From Polytrichum commune (taxonomy: Eukaryota; Streptophyta; Polytrichopsida; Polytrichales; Polytrichaceae): a DNA stretch of 64,000 nucleotides. The position numbers were made by a program, and so were the translations under genes. The DNA is taken from the NCBI GenBank assembly GCA_950295325.1, contig OX485803.1, positions 57,985,554 to 58,049,553 on the forward strand, in the 5' to 3' direction. Positions 20,726 through 31,909 of this stretch are shown piece after piece; within the stretch, counting starts at the first letter, position 1; every line of letters begins with the position of its first letter. The notes under the pieces are model-generated. The model was not told the origin of the DNA, made no database searches, and saw nothing but the letters and a program-made list of their open reading frames with translations.

Positions 20726-23662
20726 CTATGATTGAGTACCCCGCCTGGAACTGCCCAGATTCGTCTTCCTCTTCTGAGATACGTCTGCCTCTGGTAAGTT
20801 GATGGGAACCTCCTTCTCATGTGGCTGAACCCGTTGGTGGCCATTTTTTCTCTTCAACCGCCCATTGACTTCCTCGTCACCGCAGGAGAGCCTCTCTTCC
20901 CACTGCACGTCGTTCCTGGATTTTGTGCGCCTCTCTCGAAACTGCACCTCATCAGAAGTGGCGTCAGCCTCCTTCTCGGGTATGATGGAATCATATTGCA
21001 CAACGGGTGCCTGCATTTTTGGAACTGCGAACTCACGAGTGTCAGGAGGTGCCATTCGATTGGAATGTGGCTGCGGGTGAGCTGGGGGGGTGACCTTCTT
21101 GGCCACATCGTCATCTTGGCGGGGCATCCTGGTGGCCAAATCTTGAAAGCTTCCAACGGAGGGGCTTGGAGTACGTGAAGGAGCTGGTTCCCGCACCTTA
21201 TCAACCCCAAAAACCATTCGGGACGTTTGTCCAAGGTCTGCAATAGACACACACAACGATTAGTTAGCCAGAGATGTTCACAGGGTTTAGCAATATAGGA
21301 ATTGCGATCCCCTAAACCCTGGTGACAAACCCATCCATGACCACACCCATTAGTAGTTAGTAGACCTCCACACCCTAAACATACAAGTCACTATATGCCA
21401 CAATATATCAATATCACATTGAACTCTACATACAAGTCAATGATCATCCAAGCAGGAAATATAGAAACCCATTCAGTGTTGTTGACATCCCTAAAAGTCC
21501 CAACACAGTCAAAACTTCATTCAAACAATCACTAGGAAGCCAGTTTGAACACTGCACTGTCCACAACTCCTATACTACATGGTAACCCTCTACACCATTA
21601 TACAACGCTGCCAAAATTATCAAATGAACCCTAAACCCCACACTTGTTGTCAGTGGACATCCACATGAGAGGGACAGAAGCCCATTCCCACCTAAACGTA
21701 AACACTGAAGACCATGTGAAGCACATACAACATCATGTTGGCTCCATACAATCAATACCACAACAATCACCTTATCATCTATGCCAAAATTTTCAAATTA
21801 ACCCCTAACTCCTCTTTTGGCTGTCACTGGACCTGCACATGAGAGGGATTAAAGCCCATCTCCACCACACCCCAACACTGAAAACCATATGAAGTACATA
21901 CAACTCAATGTAGGCTTCTTCCAATCAATACAAACAATGCAGGGATGCCAAAATCAGACATGTATTCTTAAATTCACTGCAAGTACCCATGTGTGCAGCT
22001 ACAAAGTCTAGGAGTCCAGAAGTCCAAGCCAAGCAAGTGCCAACCTCCAATTTCCATAACATGATGGAACACGCAGATGTGGTTATCTTTCCCCCCAAAA
22101 AAAGTGGACATCATATACCTAAACCAGCATGATGTCCCAACAACAGCATGATAAACTCAAATTGGACAGAAGATCAGGGGAGTGAGGGGATTACGTGTAA
22201 GAGGTGTTCTCTCCCAAGCTGCAACCATGACGACTCCATCCTTCCCCAGCACTGGCTTCGGAATCCCTGTGCAGATCCACCAATCCTTGTGCATCTCCAT
22301 AGCACAGTCTTTGTGGATGCATTTGGTGGACTCACTGAAATGGGTGAGTGCACACCATGAATGGTAAGCGTGGCGGCAGGAGGCTAAACGACAATCCCAC
22401 GCCGGCTCAAAGCCCCGCAAACAAAATGGGCACACACCCACCTGAATTGTGTCACTGAATACAGGCTCCTCTCGCCAGTCGTTGTGGATAGCCGGCAACG
22501 GCACAGGTGTTGTGGTAGGACGCTCGTAGCCGGCCCGCATACCTCGCAGTTGGGATTGGAGTGCAATTTGGTGACGGTTCCACAAGAACTGCCTCGTCTT
22601 GGCGTTGTTCCAGGCTTCCTCGGCATTCGTCAATTTCGCCAATTCCACTATCTCTGCGTGCCGACCACCACAGGTCTCCTCAAACACGGCCATAATTCCT
22701 TTTTGGGCATCCACTCGGAGCTGGAGGCCTTCAAGATCTCGGTGTATGAAGGCCAACCCACCATCTTCTAGCCTCACCGAAACCAGTTTGGCCCTCAAAT
22801 CATCCCGCTCTGCCTCCAACTCCGACAACTTTGATTGAGCGTCGGAAATCAGCTTGCGGCCATACTCCATTTGGGAGGAGACCTTATGCAAGGTCATTCT
22901 GGCCTCTTCTTTTTCGCCGAAAAGAACCTGGACGTACCCATCCAAGCCAAGCGACTCCCGCTCCAACGTCTCCAAGCAATGTTGCCATTCTTCGATGGAC
23001 ATTGCAATTTTTTCCAGAAAAGAAATTTTGTGGCCTCGCTGCGGTATAATGCCTGCACAATTGATCCCGGAGCCGGGCACCTGCTCTCGCGAGCAGTTCT
23101 CTTTGCCCAACTGACACTCCTTCTCCGAATCCACCTCTCCCTTTAGATAAATCCCCTTGGACTTTGCGGCGTCCTCTTCCTCTGCCCGCAACTTCTTCAA
23201 CTGGTCCCGACAGGTCCACTCTGTGAAAAGGGCCCAGTTAGTTTCTTTTTTCTTCACAATCTCGTACGTAAACCCTTTAGCCTCGGAGACGTTCACCATG
23301 CGGGTGTTGGGCACCACTGTTTTTTGGTGGCAAATCATCCACATTGTCTCCACCTTACGCACAAACTCCTCATCCATTGTAGCGTATCGATAGCCATTGC
23401 CATTCTGCCGCGGCCCAAACAAGCTTTCCACATCCGCCTCTTCTAAATGGTGCCCAATCTTAATCTGTTTCGGGGTGATTCCTCTATTGCACAAGTTGTA
23501 TTTCTCTGCAAACCAATCCCTTGTCACTACTGACTTTCGATCCCACAGGATCTCAGGCTGGCAAGCATACAGGGGATCCACCCAGCTGCTCTTCTTCGCA
23601 CCTCGTTTTGGACACAGTAGCCTCTCCTCCGGCTCCTCCTGCGAATCCTCGGAATCGGACAT
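20726..23662 (-). CDS. Coiled-coil RING-H2 protein, second gene of the transposon
   Basis: Two exons, 23662-22195 and 21237-20726, joined at GT-AG sites in phase 1, give 659 aa. An ATG at 23803 in the same frame would add 47 residues, but MSDSEDSQEE at 23662 is the more natural start. Residues 1-30 are acidic. A middle region of roughly 110 residues (SSQMEYGRKLISDAQSKLSE... onward) has heptad-like Leu/Ala spacing and charged residues, as in a coiled coil. A zinc finger follows at about 411-453: CxxC, CxHxxHxxC, Cx4C, which is the C3H2C3 RING-H2 pattern, then EMHKDWW. The exon 2 part is Pro/Ser/Arg-rich and probably disordered. RING-H2 proteins are usually E3 ubiquitin ligases, but function here is unknown. 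It is transcribed toward the transposase from the opposite transposon end, which suggests a second element-encoded protein. Confidence 0.7.
21616..21939. repeat. Tandem duplication in the RING-gene intron
   Basis: About 148 bp at 21616-21763 recur at 21793-21939 (offset about 177 bp) with roughly 20-25 percent differences. Shared words in order are CACATGAGAGGGA, AAGCCCAT, AACACTGAA-ACCAT, TGAAG(C/T)ACATACAAC and CAATCAATAC. The copies lie wholly in the 22194-21238 intron. Confidence 0.65.
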
Positions 23663-23986
23663 GGCGTACACCTTCACGTCACCGTAACAGACGTCTCCGT
23701 AGCAGGGTACCCGGACAGCAACTCCCGAGTGTGACAAAACGTGACAGTGTGATGGCTCCGCGTGCGACAGCTCCGGGAATAGAGGACAACGCACATGCGA
23801 CAAAGGGAGGTCATGCTCCCAAAACCCTAGTAGTTGAGGGCCATACGATCGGGTTCCATCTAACGGCCCAAACGCATGCCCGCCAAGGAGTTTGAAAATC
23901 CATCATGGTTGGATGAATGAGGGAGCAGATTTGGATGACGGACGTTTGGCACGTGTGGACGGAGAATTTGAAGGGTATGGAGTTAA

Positions 23987-24030
23987 AAAAAACAGGGTAT
24001 GGTCCGGTATTGAGCCACTCAACCATGCAT
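23987..24030 (-). repeat. Right terminal inverted repeat of the two-gene transposon
   Basis: TGAGCCACTCAACCATGCAT at 24011-24030 is the exact reverse complement of 14201-14220. In the inward direction, 12 bases later, comes the complement of ACCCTGTTTTTTTT (about 23986-23998). Outside it lies CTACCCTCC followed by a run of C and then A. Confidence 0.75.
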
Positions 24031-24889
24031 CTACCCTCCTCCCCCCCCCCCCCAAAAAAAAGAGCTTGTAGTGGGCAGGTGATAAGTTGTAAAGTCCACC
24101 AGTTTGTTGGCTTTGTCTGTAGGACAAAGACTATGCATTGACTTTTATGTTTCAAGAGCAAAATTCCTAACCACTTTGTGTTCATACTTGAATGTTATTT
24201 GTTCCTATTATTTCTGGTCCAGTATATTTAACGCGGATGTTAATTATAGTCATATATATCTAGTCAACTATAGTTGTTCCCTAAAATGTATTGAAAAAAA
24301 AATCTAGTTAACTATAGTTATTTTGGCAGTTGTCCAAGATCTAGAAGCTTGTATATATCGAGATGGTCTACGAAGTTGCAAAACCACCTTCACATTTTTT
24401 GATCTTGCATCTACTAATTACATATATATAATTAACATTCATTATATATGGAATTTACTTGTTTTGCAAATTTTTGGATGATAAATGAGTAGTTTCAGTC
24501 CTTCACCCACATTTGAGAAGAAGGTACACAAAATCCAGGAAAGGTTTGGTTATAGGTATAGAATAGCCATGGATTGGCATGAGCAAAGTGGACAGCTATA
24601 GTTGTAGTCTTTCATAAGAAAGGACAGAGCCTCACAGTTCTACCATTTTCTTGTTCAAGTTTCTCAAGGAAACTATGTATACACAATGAATTTACAACAA
24701 AAAAAAAACACTTGTAACCACTATGTTGTCTGATTTTGTGAGTATTATTTGTGGGACCTTACAAAGTCCAAAGTGGATGAAATGAAGCACCACTCATCCA
24801 CAGCCTCCCAACATCCAATCTTAGAATTTCTTGCTTGAAGGAGACCTAAGAATCATGGATCCACACCTTTTTCTTTTAGATACTTAGGA
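24031..24889. other. AT-rich intergenic DNA right of the transposon
   Basis: Begins with a C13 run and A8 run (24041-24061), then AT-rich DNA with TATATATA words around 24420-24460. No gene recognised. Confidence 0.45.
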
Positions 24890-25000
24890 TTAGTTTTCAT
24901 GTAGGCCACTTGCCCACTAGATTCTAGTAAAAATGTAGATTCCACCTAATGGACGTCTACATTTCCACTAGAGTCTAGTGGGCAAGCATGAAAACTAACT
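24890..25000. repeat. Small foldback element
   Basis: The arm 24911-24938 (TGCCCACTAGATTCTAGTAA...) pairs with 24957-24984 with about four mismatches around an 18-bp loop. Weaker pairing continues outward: TTTTCATG at the left and CATGAAAA at the right. The structure fits a MITE relic of about 110 bp. No target duplication could be fixed. Confidence 0.65.
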
Positions 25001-25190
25001 GTTTAACTTAGTCCGAAGTCATTCAACCTAGCTTCCACAACTTGCTGCACTTTTGCTTCCCCCAACCTCCCTAAACCTAAGATTCCAAAAGCATCCAACG
25101 TACCCCCCCCCCTGTGTATGAGTCCCTCGCCATCATTGGTTGTGAGGAGAGCAAAAGAGCAAGGGGAGCTGTGTTGGTTAAGGCAATGAA

Positions 25191-25378
25191 CGGGGAGAAT
25201 TGACCACTAGTTATAGATGAACCAGATGAGTTTGGAAAATTACCGACATTTTTGAGATTTTTATAGAATATACCTTGAATAAATGACGAAAAACCAAAAG
25301 ATGTACACATGTAACTGGTCGGACTTGGAAACACTAGGATCTTGACCGATCATGCCCAAAAATCTCCCCAAACATTGG
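25191..25378 (+). repeat. Repeat family A, copy 3
   Basis: A shorter and more diverged copy of about 188 bp: ACGGGGAGAATTGACC at the left, GGAAAATTACCGACAT and ACATGTAACTGGTCGGACTT inside, and CCCAAAAATCTCCCCAAAC at the right. The central 30 bp that carry AAATAACTGGTTGAAGTTCA in other copies are missing. It abuts repeat B copy 2 with only about 10 bp between. Confidence 0.75.
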
Positions 25379-25387
25379 GTTAAGGTG

Positions 25388-25886
25388 AGGGTCACTTCAC
25401 ACACGAGACTGAGAGCCCGTGACCATTGCACTTCAAGCACTCTCATTGGTGGAAAAGGCGGAGCCGGTCCAAGTTCGCTTCACACTAAGTGTGAGGGACC
25501 AACGGAATATGTAAATGCAAGATGGATGTAAAGTCTACATGGATTCCTACATGGCATTGAATGGATCATGTTTCGTGGTCACTTGGATTATTTTCAAAAC
25601 TCACCGCTTGAGGTAGATTTAACACAAAGCCAGGAGACCATGGCACTCCGAACGCTCACGACCGTTGATTTATTTTATTTTATCATGTGTGAGGACCCGC
25701 ATGAGTAGAAATTCATTGAAATAGCATTCAGTTGACGACCCGGTCACATATGGCTTCACACTACACTTGAGGTCCGTGACCACACTACATGATTTTGGAA
25801 GTATCTTGAGATGGCCTTTGGACACTTTCTTTTGGGCTCTCACAATTTCATGGTCACGGCTCTTGGCTTGTGTGCGAAGTGGCCCT
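25388..25886 (+). repeat. Repeat family B (MITE-like), copy 2
   Basis: A 499-bp copy. The left end AGGGTCACTTCACACACGAG and right end CTTGTGTGCGAAGTGGCCCT are inverted complements with three to four mismatches over about 35 bp. Its interior aligns end to end with the 13.5-kb copy (GGAAAAGGCGGAGCCGGTCC; CATGTGTGAGGACCCGCATG). No coding capacity. Confidence 0.8.
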
Positions 25887-28622
25887 GAGGTGGGGGTGGC
25901 GAGGGAGCCATGACAAAGAAGGATGTGCTGGGGGACTTTTTAATCCGATTTTACTCTAATCTTTGTTGCGACACTAATTTGAAACATCTCAGCCATTAAC
26001 GTAACCTGTACTTAATCTTCAATATAGGGTCGGTGTCACTATGGAATCAAATTGGTGACACTAAATACCATATCAAGTGTAAAAGATATATTGATTACTA
26101 TATGATTGTCACATCAGCCGATAAGTACTTACATCTACAGTGTGGCATGTATTACCTTGTCACAACATGATCACATGTTGCACACGAAACACTCACATCA
26201 AGGGGTGTTGAATCATGTGTGATGCTTTTAGGATGAGGAATGACCGTAACCTCGATAACACAAACAAGTCCCACCTCTTCTTTATTGAGTACATACTTTA
26301 AACTTCGGGCCTGCTTAAAGTATGTGTACTATCCAAAACCAAACATTGAACATAAAACCAACACTAAGTATGCACCACATGCTTACATCTAGAACCGAAG
26401 AGTGTATGAAAGCGGTACACGGTGTTGGTTTTAAGCTATTGGTGGTTTTGGGTATACGTACCTTAACATCGAAATATGTTCTAATCGTTGGAATATTTGG
26501 AAAGTCCAAATCACACAATGGCTTTGGAGATTATCATCTTTTAGGTTGTTATCCACCGTCCGTTTCAAAGAAGATCACAAGAATCGTGACTTTGAACATT
26601 CCATGTCCTATTTGAAACTCACGAAGATTATTTCAAAGTGAGATGGAAAACATGGGTCCGGAAAATCATGAGAAAGTTCTTTATGGTGCGAAAGCTACAG
26701 AAGCGACTACTCATGTTGATTCCAAAGACGGCCTACTACAAATTTAAATTAGAATAACATTTACTTCATGCCCGTGGGGAAGCAAGCCAACAACATGAAA
26801 AGCTCACACCTAAGAGTAGTTAGGTTATACATGTCAACATAAGCCGCATGCCTACTTCGAACTCCATTGTTGACCATTGATTCTCTCCAACACTACATGC
26901 GATTTGAGCTTTTTGAGTCCCCCACACCCATTCCACTTTCGGTATCAAAAAAGTAGTGTGTTCTTGCCTCGATCGGCCGATTAGCTAAGCAAACGCGACC
27001 ATTTCTTTCTCATTGTTTCTAGGGCACCAAAATACATGGTAGCGGTTCTAGTAAGAGGAAACCTTGGTAATTGTATCTTAATTATAAGTACCAAGTCCAT
27101 TTACTTGTTGAATCATGTGCACGACACATATGGCCGCACAAATTGGAGCATGGAGCATGTGCGATTGTGAAGCTATTCGACTCTAAGAAGATCCCTTGAT
27201 TTATTCTATTATAGTGATAGAAATACAATTTTACTTGTGAAAGGTTACGAATATTTGAAAGTGTCAATTAAATGTGCCCATCGTGTGTCCATCAAAGCGA
27301 AAGGAAAGGGAAACACAAAAAGAATAGCTTTGCTTGAATGGAAAAAGTACATTTAGAGATGTGCCCACCTAAACATAAGAATCTAGACCCAAACTCCATT
27401 GTTGTGCACAACAGTGGCACGATATTGCGTATCCATTCTACTTCTATTATGGCAATGTGAAAGTCCACACATCCAACAAGCCTTGTGATTGAATCTTTTG
27501 AGACTACATAACATGTCGAAGAGCTTGGGACTCATACTGAAACTTGTATTCAAATGTTAATAGTCTAGGAGCTAGACCCAATCAAACAAGTCCTTGGAGA
27601 CCCCTAGACATAAGCCATGGTATTTTTGGGAAGAAAAACTCTTTGTATCTTAGCTTGAGAATTTGACTTCTCTAATCTACCTTGGTTGAACAGAATGATG
27701 TGTCTTTCAACAAGCCTTTGTGGGATGGGAAGAAGGATCCAACAAACAATCTGGCAAGCCATTTTTCACTACAAAAGAATTGTTGTCAAATGGATCTTCA
27801 ATTGTTAGAAGTTGCTCTTCATTTTGTATAAATATGCTTACAAGTATTGTCATCCCAAGTTACTTTTAGTTCATCCAATTTAGGTATAATCTGCATCCTA
27901 GCAAAATTTTAATGCAATATTATCATGGATGATTGAAATTTGGATAACGAAAATCACACAGTAAGTGTCAGGAATTGTTTAAACATTGTAAATCTATGAT
28001 ACCTAAACTCATTTACATGCACTGACAAATAATGTTAGGCTTACATTTAGCATTAGTGACACTGCACGGGCGGTTTACAATTAGTTGAGAAAGACAAATA
28101 GAAGTGGTGACACTATATACAATATTCAGTGTACTGCTCTCTTTTTTACCAACTTTCAGCAGCTTTATGAAAAAAATATTACAAATATAGAGTTTCTCTT
28201 GGAACAGCTCAAACAATCAAAACATGAAGAAACCTTTAGAATCAATACCTCTCACCATGACTACATCTTGTTATTTCCTGCCATAACTGGTTTCAATTAA
28301 CAAATATATTCATCTTAGGAGATAGTGGGGGTGAGCCCTAACTTGTTGGTTAACCCCTAGAGGACCATAAAGGTGTAGAGTAGGTACCTTTACTCACTAA
28401 CTTAGGTACAATTCTAGAATTTGTTATTGGAACTCATTGGGTGAAGTTCTCCGAAGGCCATGTGTGCAGCAGTAATATTATTTTATTTTGGCACACAAAT
28501 TATGACCTGTTCGTTGATGCTGTGATGCTCAGAAATCACCATGAAATGCAGTGATTCACCATCTCTTATATTGTGCAGGATTCTTGCACCAGGTTTTTAT
28601 GATTCTATCTATCAGTTGAACT
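25887..28622. other. Intergenic DNA, no gene recognised
   Basis: About 2.7 kb of AT-rich DNA. Open frames here are at most about 97 codons and show no domain. I see no terminal repeats or transposase motifs. It may be old transposon DNA, but nothing in it supports a specific class. Confidence 0.4.
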
Positions 28623-28845
28623 GATGGGGAGAACTGGCTGCTAGTTACAGATGAAGCGGTTGAGTTTGAGAAATAACTGGTTGAAGTTCAAGACTTCAGG
28701 ATAATTACCGATCATTTTGGAGGAATCTATGGAATACACCTCAAATTAATGAAGAAAAGCCGAAAGATCACAACATGTAACCGGTTGGGCTTGGAAGCAC
28801 TAGGATCTTGACCGAATATGCCCCAAAATCTCCCTGGACACTGAT
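28623..28845 (+). repeat. Repeat family A, copy 4
   Basis: About 223 bp, opening TGGGGAGAACTGGCTGCTAG and closing CCCCAAAATCTCCCTGGACA. It shares AAGCGGTTGAGTTTGAGAAA, CTGGTTGAAGTTCAAGACT and ACATGTAACCGGTTGG with the 13-kb copy and is the closest relative of that copy in the window. Confidence 0.75.
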
Positions 28846-29699
28846 CAGTTCCCACTTTTTGCAGGTGTGTTTGTGTGTTTTGATCATGAGAATGTGAAAA
28901 GTAGCACAGAAACTGTACAACAGATGATCATGTTCCAATCTGTATTCAAATAATTTCTTGCTCCTTGCTGCATACGTGCATCACAATCCACTAAAGGCCA
29001 GCAAACGTAATGATAATTAAGTCAGACATAATGATACTAGCATCACACACATTCAAATCACAGGATTTGATCCTCTCAATTATCAATACAGAGTCAGTTA
29101 CAAGGAACGAAACAGGAGACACTGCTTGCCTGCAGCTTTTGTTCTCTTCGGTAAATCCATTCCTAACATTTGGGAGATTTCTCTCAAGCACTTGGACCAC
29201 TTAACTCTCAGCCACCTAATATGTTACAGATTCTGTTGTCACAACTGTTTTCATATTCAGCTGTGAAGAGTGGACCAATCCGTGTTGACAAGCATCTAAT
29301 TAACAGCAGTAGATGTAGAAATTGAGATTTAGCACCTACCTACCTACTGTAAGAACCTGATTTACAGCTTCTACCTTGACCTACCAGCTATGTTCCGCAG
29401 GGAGAATGTACCTACAACCTGTTCCGCAGGAAGAATCCAGGCCCAACCATGTACTAGGTATGTGATGGAACAGTTACAACATTCAAATTCAATTTAGCTG
29501 CTAGTGATTAAGCTCGTGGATGTTGTGAAAACCTGGGACTGGGCTCTTGTACAGTTGATCTAACTGACTTATTCAACACCGACGAGTTGTTGGGTTCTTC
29601 TGCATATGCAGCACCCAGATCTCCGACTCTCTGACTCTCCATGCCACAGTTTCACTGGTATGCTGTTCTTTTATTAGAAACATCTCTACGACTATATAT
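28846..29699. other. Intergenic DNA, no gene recognised
   Basis: No coding or RNA feature that I can support. Short duplication of TGTTCCGCAGG with an AGAATG/AGAATC tail at about 29392-29440. Confidence 0.4.
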
Positions 29700-29960
29700 T
29701 CTAGAGGTATTTCTTAAGAGGTCTGGATGATGAACACCTGCTGTAGACACAATTGCTCGTAATAGGCTCTAAAGACGACATAAATGAGTTCAGACACAGA
29801 TGATGGTATCGATGGATTCCTCTCAATGCCATTCCTCGTTCCAAGCATGTTGCTCTCACTCTTTGTGAAATCATAAGAAGAGCACTGAATCATTGAAAGC
29901 ATTGGATTCAGCGATTTTAGAAATAACGGTTCTAAAGGGGACAGTTGCGACCCCAGGGCT
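29700..29960 (+). repeat. Repeat family C, copy 2
   Basis: Matches 9420-9700 in the same orientation: GAGGTCTGGATGATG, CCTGCTGTAGA, CAGACACAGATGAT, GGATTCCTCTCAATGCC, TTCCAAGCATGTTG and GTTCTAAAGGGGA. It lies directly downstream, in minus-strand terms, of the TM9SF-like fragment and supplies the tail of an open frame there (30169-29714). Confidence 0.6.
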
Positions 29961-30068
29961 GTTATTGAAATAAGGCCGATGAGGAGGAGGAAGATAAAAT
30001 GATTCACATTTGCAAGTTGGCGGATTTCTCGACTGCTAGACTTCCTGGATCTCCAGCTGCCGAGGATC

Positions 30069-31004
30069 CTATCGCTCAATGCGTAATTGAGTTGCAGATG
30101 CCTGCGGATGCTGAGTACTAAGCTTCTGTATGTGCTTCGAAGATTCATCTTCATCTGCATCAGGATCATCTGCGCATGTCCACTTTACAGAGAATGTAAA
30201 TTGGACCTCCAAAGGCAGGTCACTCCAGATGCCTCCATCTCCATCCGAGTACGCATCCGTGAGCTTCTCGGTGATGTCGAGTGGCAATTCTGCCACTACC
30301 TCGACTTTCAGCACCGCATTCAATTTTCTCGTATACAGAACCTCGAGAGCCAGGTGCGTGAAGAGAAGGTACTCCTCCATGCTGTCCTCCAGGAAGTTGA
30401 TATTCCCTGCCGAAGCGTTCGCTGGAATATCATCTATAACGGTGATAAACTGGAAATTGTCCGCTAACGCTCTCCGGAGCCGCCTGAGGTCCCTCGGTTG
30501 GAAAATTACCGAGCACAAATTGGCCATAACCACATCCGTCCTGAAGCTCACATTAGGCAGCTTGGTGAAACTATGTCCATCTTCGGGTAGCGCCATCTGC
30601 GCCATCTTTCGGTTCCGGTCATGGCCAGTTGCTGCTGCCTTCGAGTTGTAGCATATTCCTCGCATCAATTCGAATTTTTTATCAATCGGGCCGATGCCGG
30701 CATAGGCTGCCACCTCCTCGTGCTCCGTATGATGAATTGCGCGAGAAATTTTCACGGCGCTTTGGAAAGTTCCTGGATTCGGGAAGTAGTGCGAATGCGT
30801 GCAGTGCAAAAGCAGCCAGGCCATGGCGAGCATGTATGCAACCACTTGCACTTGCAGACAACTCACGGGTACCTTCGATTGCCCGAATTCCCCTCGTGAC
30901 ATCGATCTCTGCATGGTGAATTGCCTGCTCAAAGAATTCGAGCGCTCGTGTGCAGCTAATGGGTGCCTGAGCACATCGACATCGATGTCCTGTATTTTCA
31001 TCAT
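30069..31004 (-). pseudogene. Nonaspanin (TM9SF/EMP70) lumenal-domain fragment
   Basis: A 311-codon open frame. Its first 45 residues have no family match. Residues about 50-75 look like a signal sequence ending in YFPNPGTFQ, where family members have a signal peptide followed by FYLPG...FQ. Similarity to the TM9SF N-terminal lumenal domain is clear from about residue 150: DLRRLRRALADNFQF, VIDDIPANASAGNI (DDLPxWGFxG in the family), YLLFTHLALEVLYTRKLNAV, and LEVQFTFSVKWT, which matches the conserved (D/E)xxxTYSVKW. Immediately after this, an intact protein should enter nine transmembrane helices. Instead the frame runs into an acidic tail and stops, and the DNA beyond is repeat C. So this is a truncated gene or captured fragment; a short diverged gene cannot be fully excluded. 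TM9SF proteins act in Golgi and endosomal membranes. Confidence 0.6.
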
Positions 31005-31084
31005 CCTTTCGATATTGCAGCGACTTCACCACCTCATTCTAATTAAGTACTACTATAACTACAAAAATTACCTCTAAAATGCAC

Positions 31085-31840
31085 AGGACTTGAATTATTC
31101 CTCCACACAACTATTATATCTCCGGTGCAGATCGACGACCATCAATAGAAGTAAGCTGGTTTGCTGACAGGTCGGGATCATTCAGATTGTTGCGATCGAA
31201 AATGCAGCCACAAATCCAAAAGGAAAACACAAGAATACTAGATGGAAACTACTGGTCGAACACGTACAACTTCCGAGATGCACATCCTTCACAGAACTAC
31301 TTCACAGGTACTGCAGATCAACGACCACACCTCCAAATTAACCGAGCTAGTTTGCAGACAGGTCGGATTAATTCAAGTTGTTGCGATCGATGATCGAAAA
31401 TTTAGCCACAAATCCAAGAGGCAAACACGAAAAACTAGATGGAAAGTACTGGAACTAGAACAACTTCTGACATGCGCATGACTTCAATTAGATTTCCTTC
31501 ACAGAACTATCTCACAGGAACTGCAGATCGACGACCATATCTACCAAATTAAGCAAGCTCGTTTGCAGACAGGTCGGATTGATTCAGGTTGCTGTGATCG
31601 ATGATCGAAAACTAAGCCACAAATCCAAGAGACAGACACGAAAATCTAGTTTATGGAAAGTATCACTGGAACTCGAACAGCTAATTCTGACATGCACATG
31701 ACTTCAATTTATCCTGCACAGAACGTCTAGGATGTCATCGGTGCAGATCGATCGACCATAGCTTGTGTGCAGACCGGTCGGGGTAATTCGGGTTGTTGCA
31801 AAAAATCCAAGAGGCAAAGACGAGAATTTTAGTTGAGGAT
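31085..31840. repeat. Tandem array, four diverged units of 186-220 bp
   Basis: The word TGCAGATCGACGACCA or close variants occurs at 31126, 31312, 31522 and 31742. Each unit continues with TTTGCAGACAGGTCGG, a GTTGCGATCGATGATCGAAA block, CCACAAATCCAAGAGGCA, CTAGATGGAAAGTACTGGAA and TTCTGACATGCACATGACTT. The last unit is truncated. The array begins about 80 bp upstream of the TM9SF-like frame, so it occupies the position of that fragment's promoter. Confidence 0.8.
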
Positions 31841-31909
31841 TGACGATAGAAGGCTGCAAAGTCATGAAATATATCCATGCATGGGTCACGATATGAGATC
31901 GGCGCTCGC

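Larger units (their letters stand above)
14201..24030. mobile_element. Large two-gene DNA transposon of about 9.8 kb
   Basis: The 20-mer ATGCATGGTTGAGTGGCTCA at 14201-14220 recurs as an exact reverse complement at 24011-24030. Further in, after 13 and 12 bases respectively, both sides read ACCCT(A/G)TTTT, so the inverted repeat spans at least 43 bp with mismatches. Between the arms are exactly two gene regions, convergent and each starting a few hundred bp inside one end: a transposase-like gene (14867-18954, plus) and a coiled-coil/RING gene (23662-20726, minus). Chance occurrence of a perfect 20-bp inverted repeat over this distance is very unlikely. Outermost ends and the target-site duplication are not resolved; the outer flank of the right arm is a C13-A8 run. 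Both genes carry disabling changes, so this copy is probably inactive. Confidence 0.75.
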
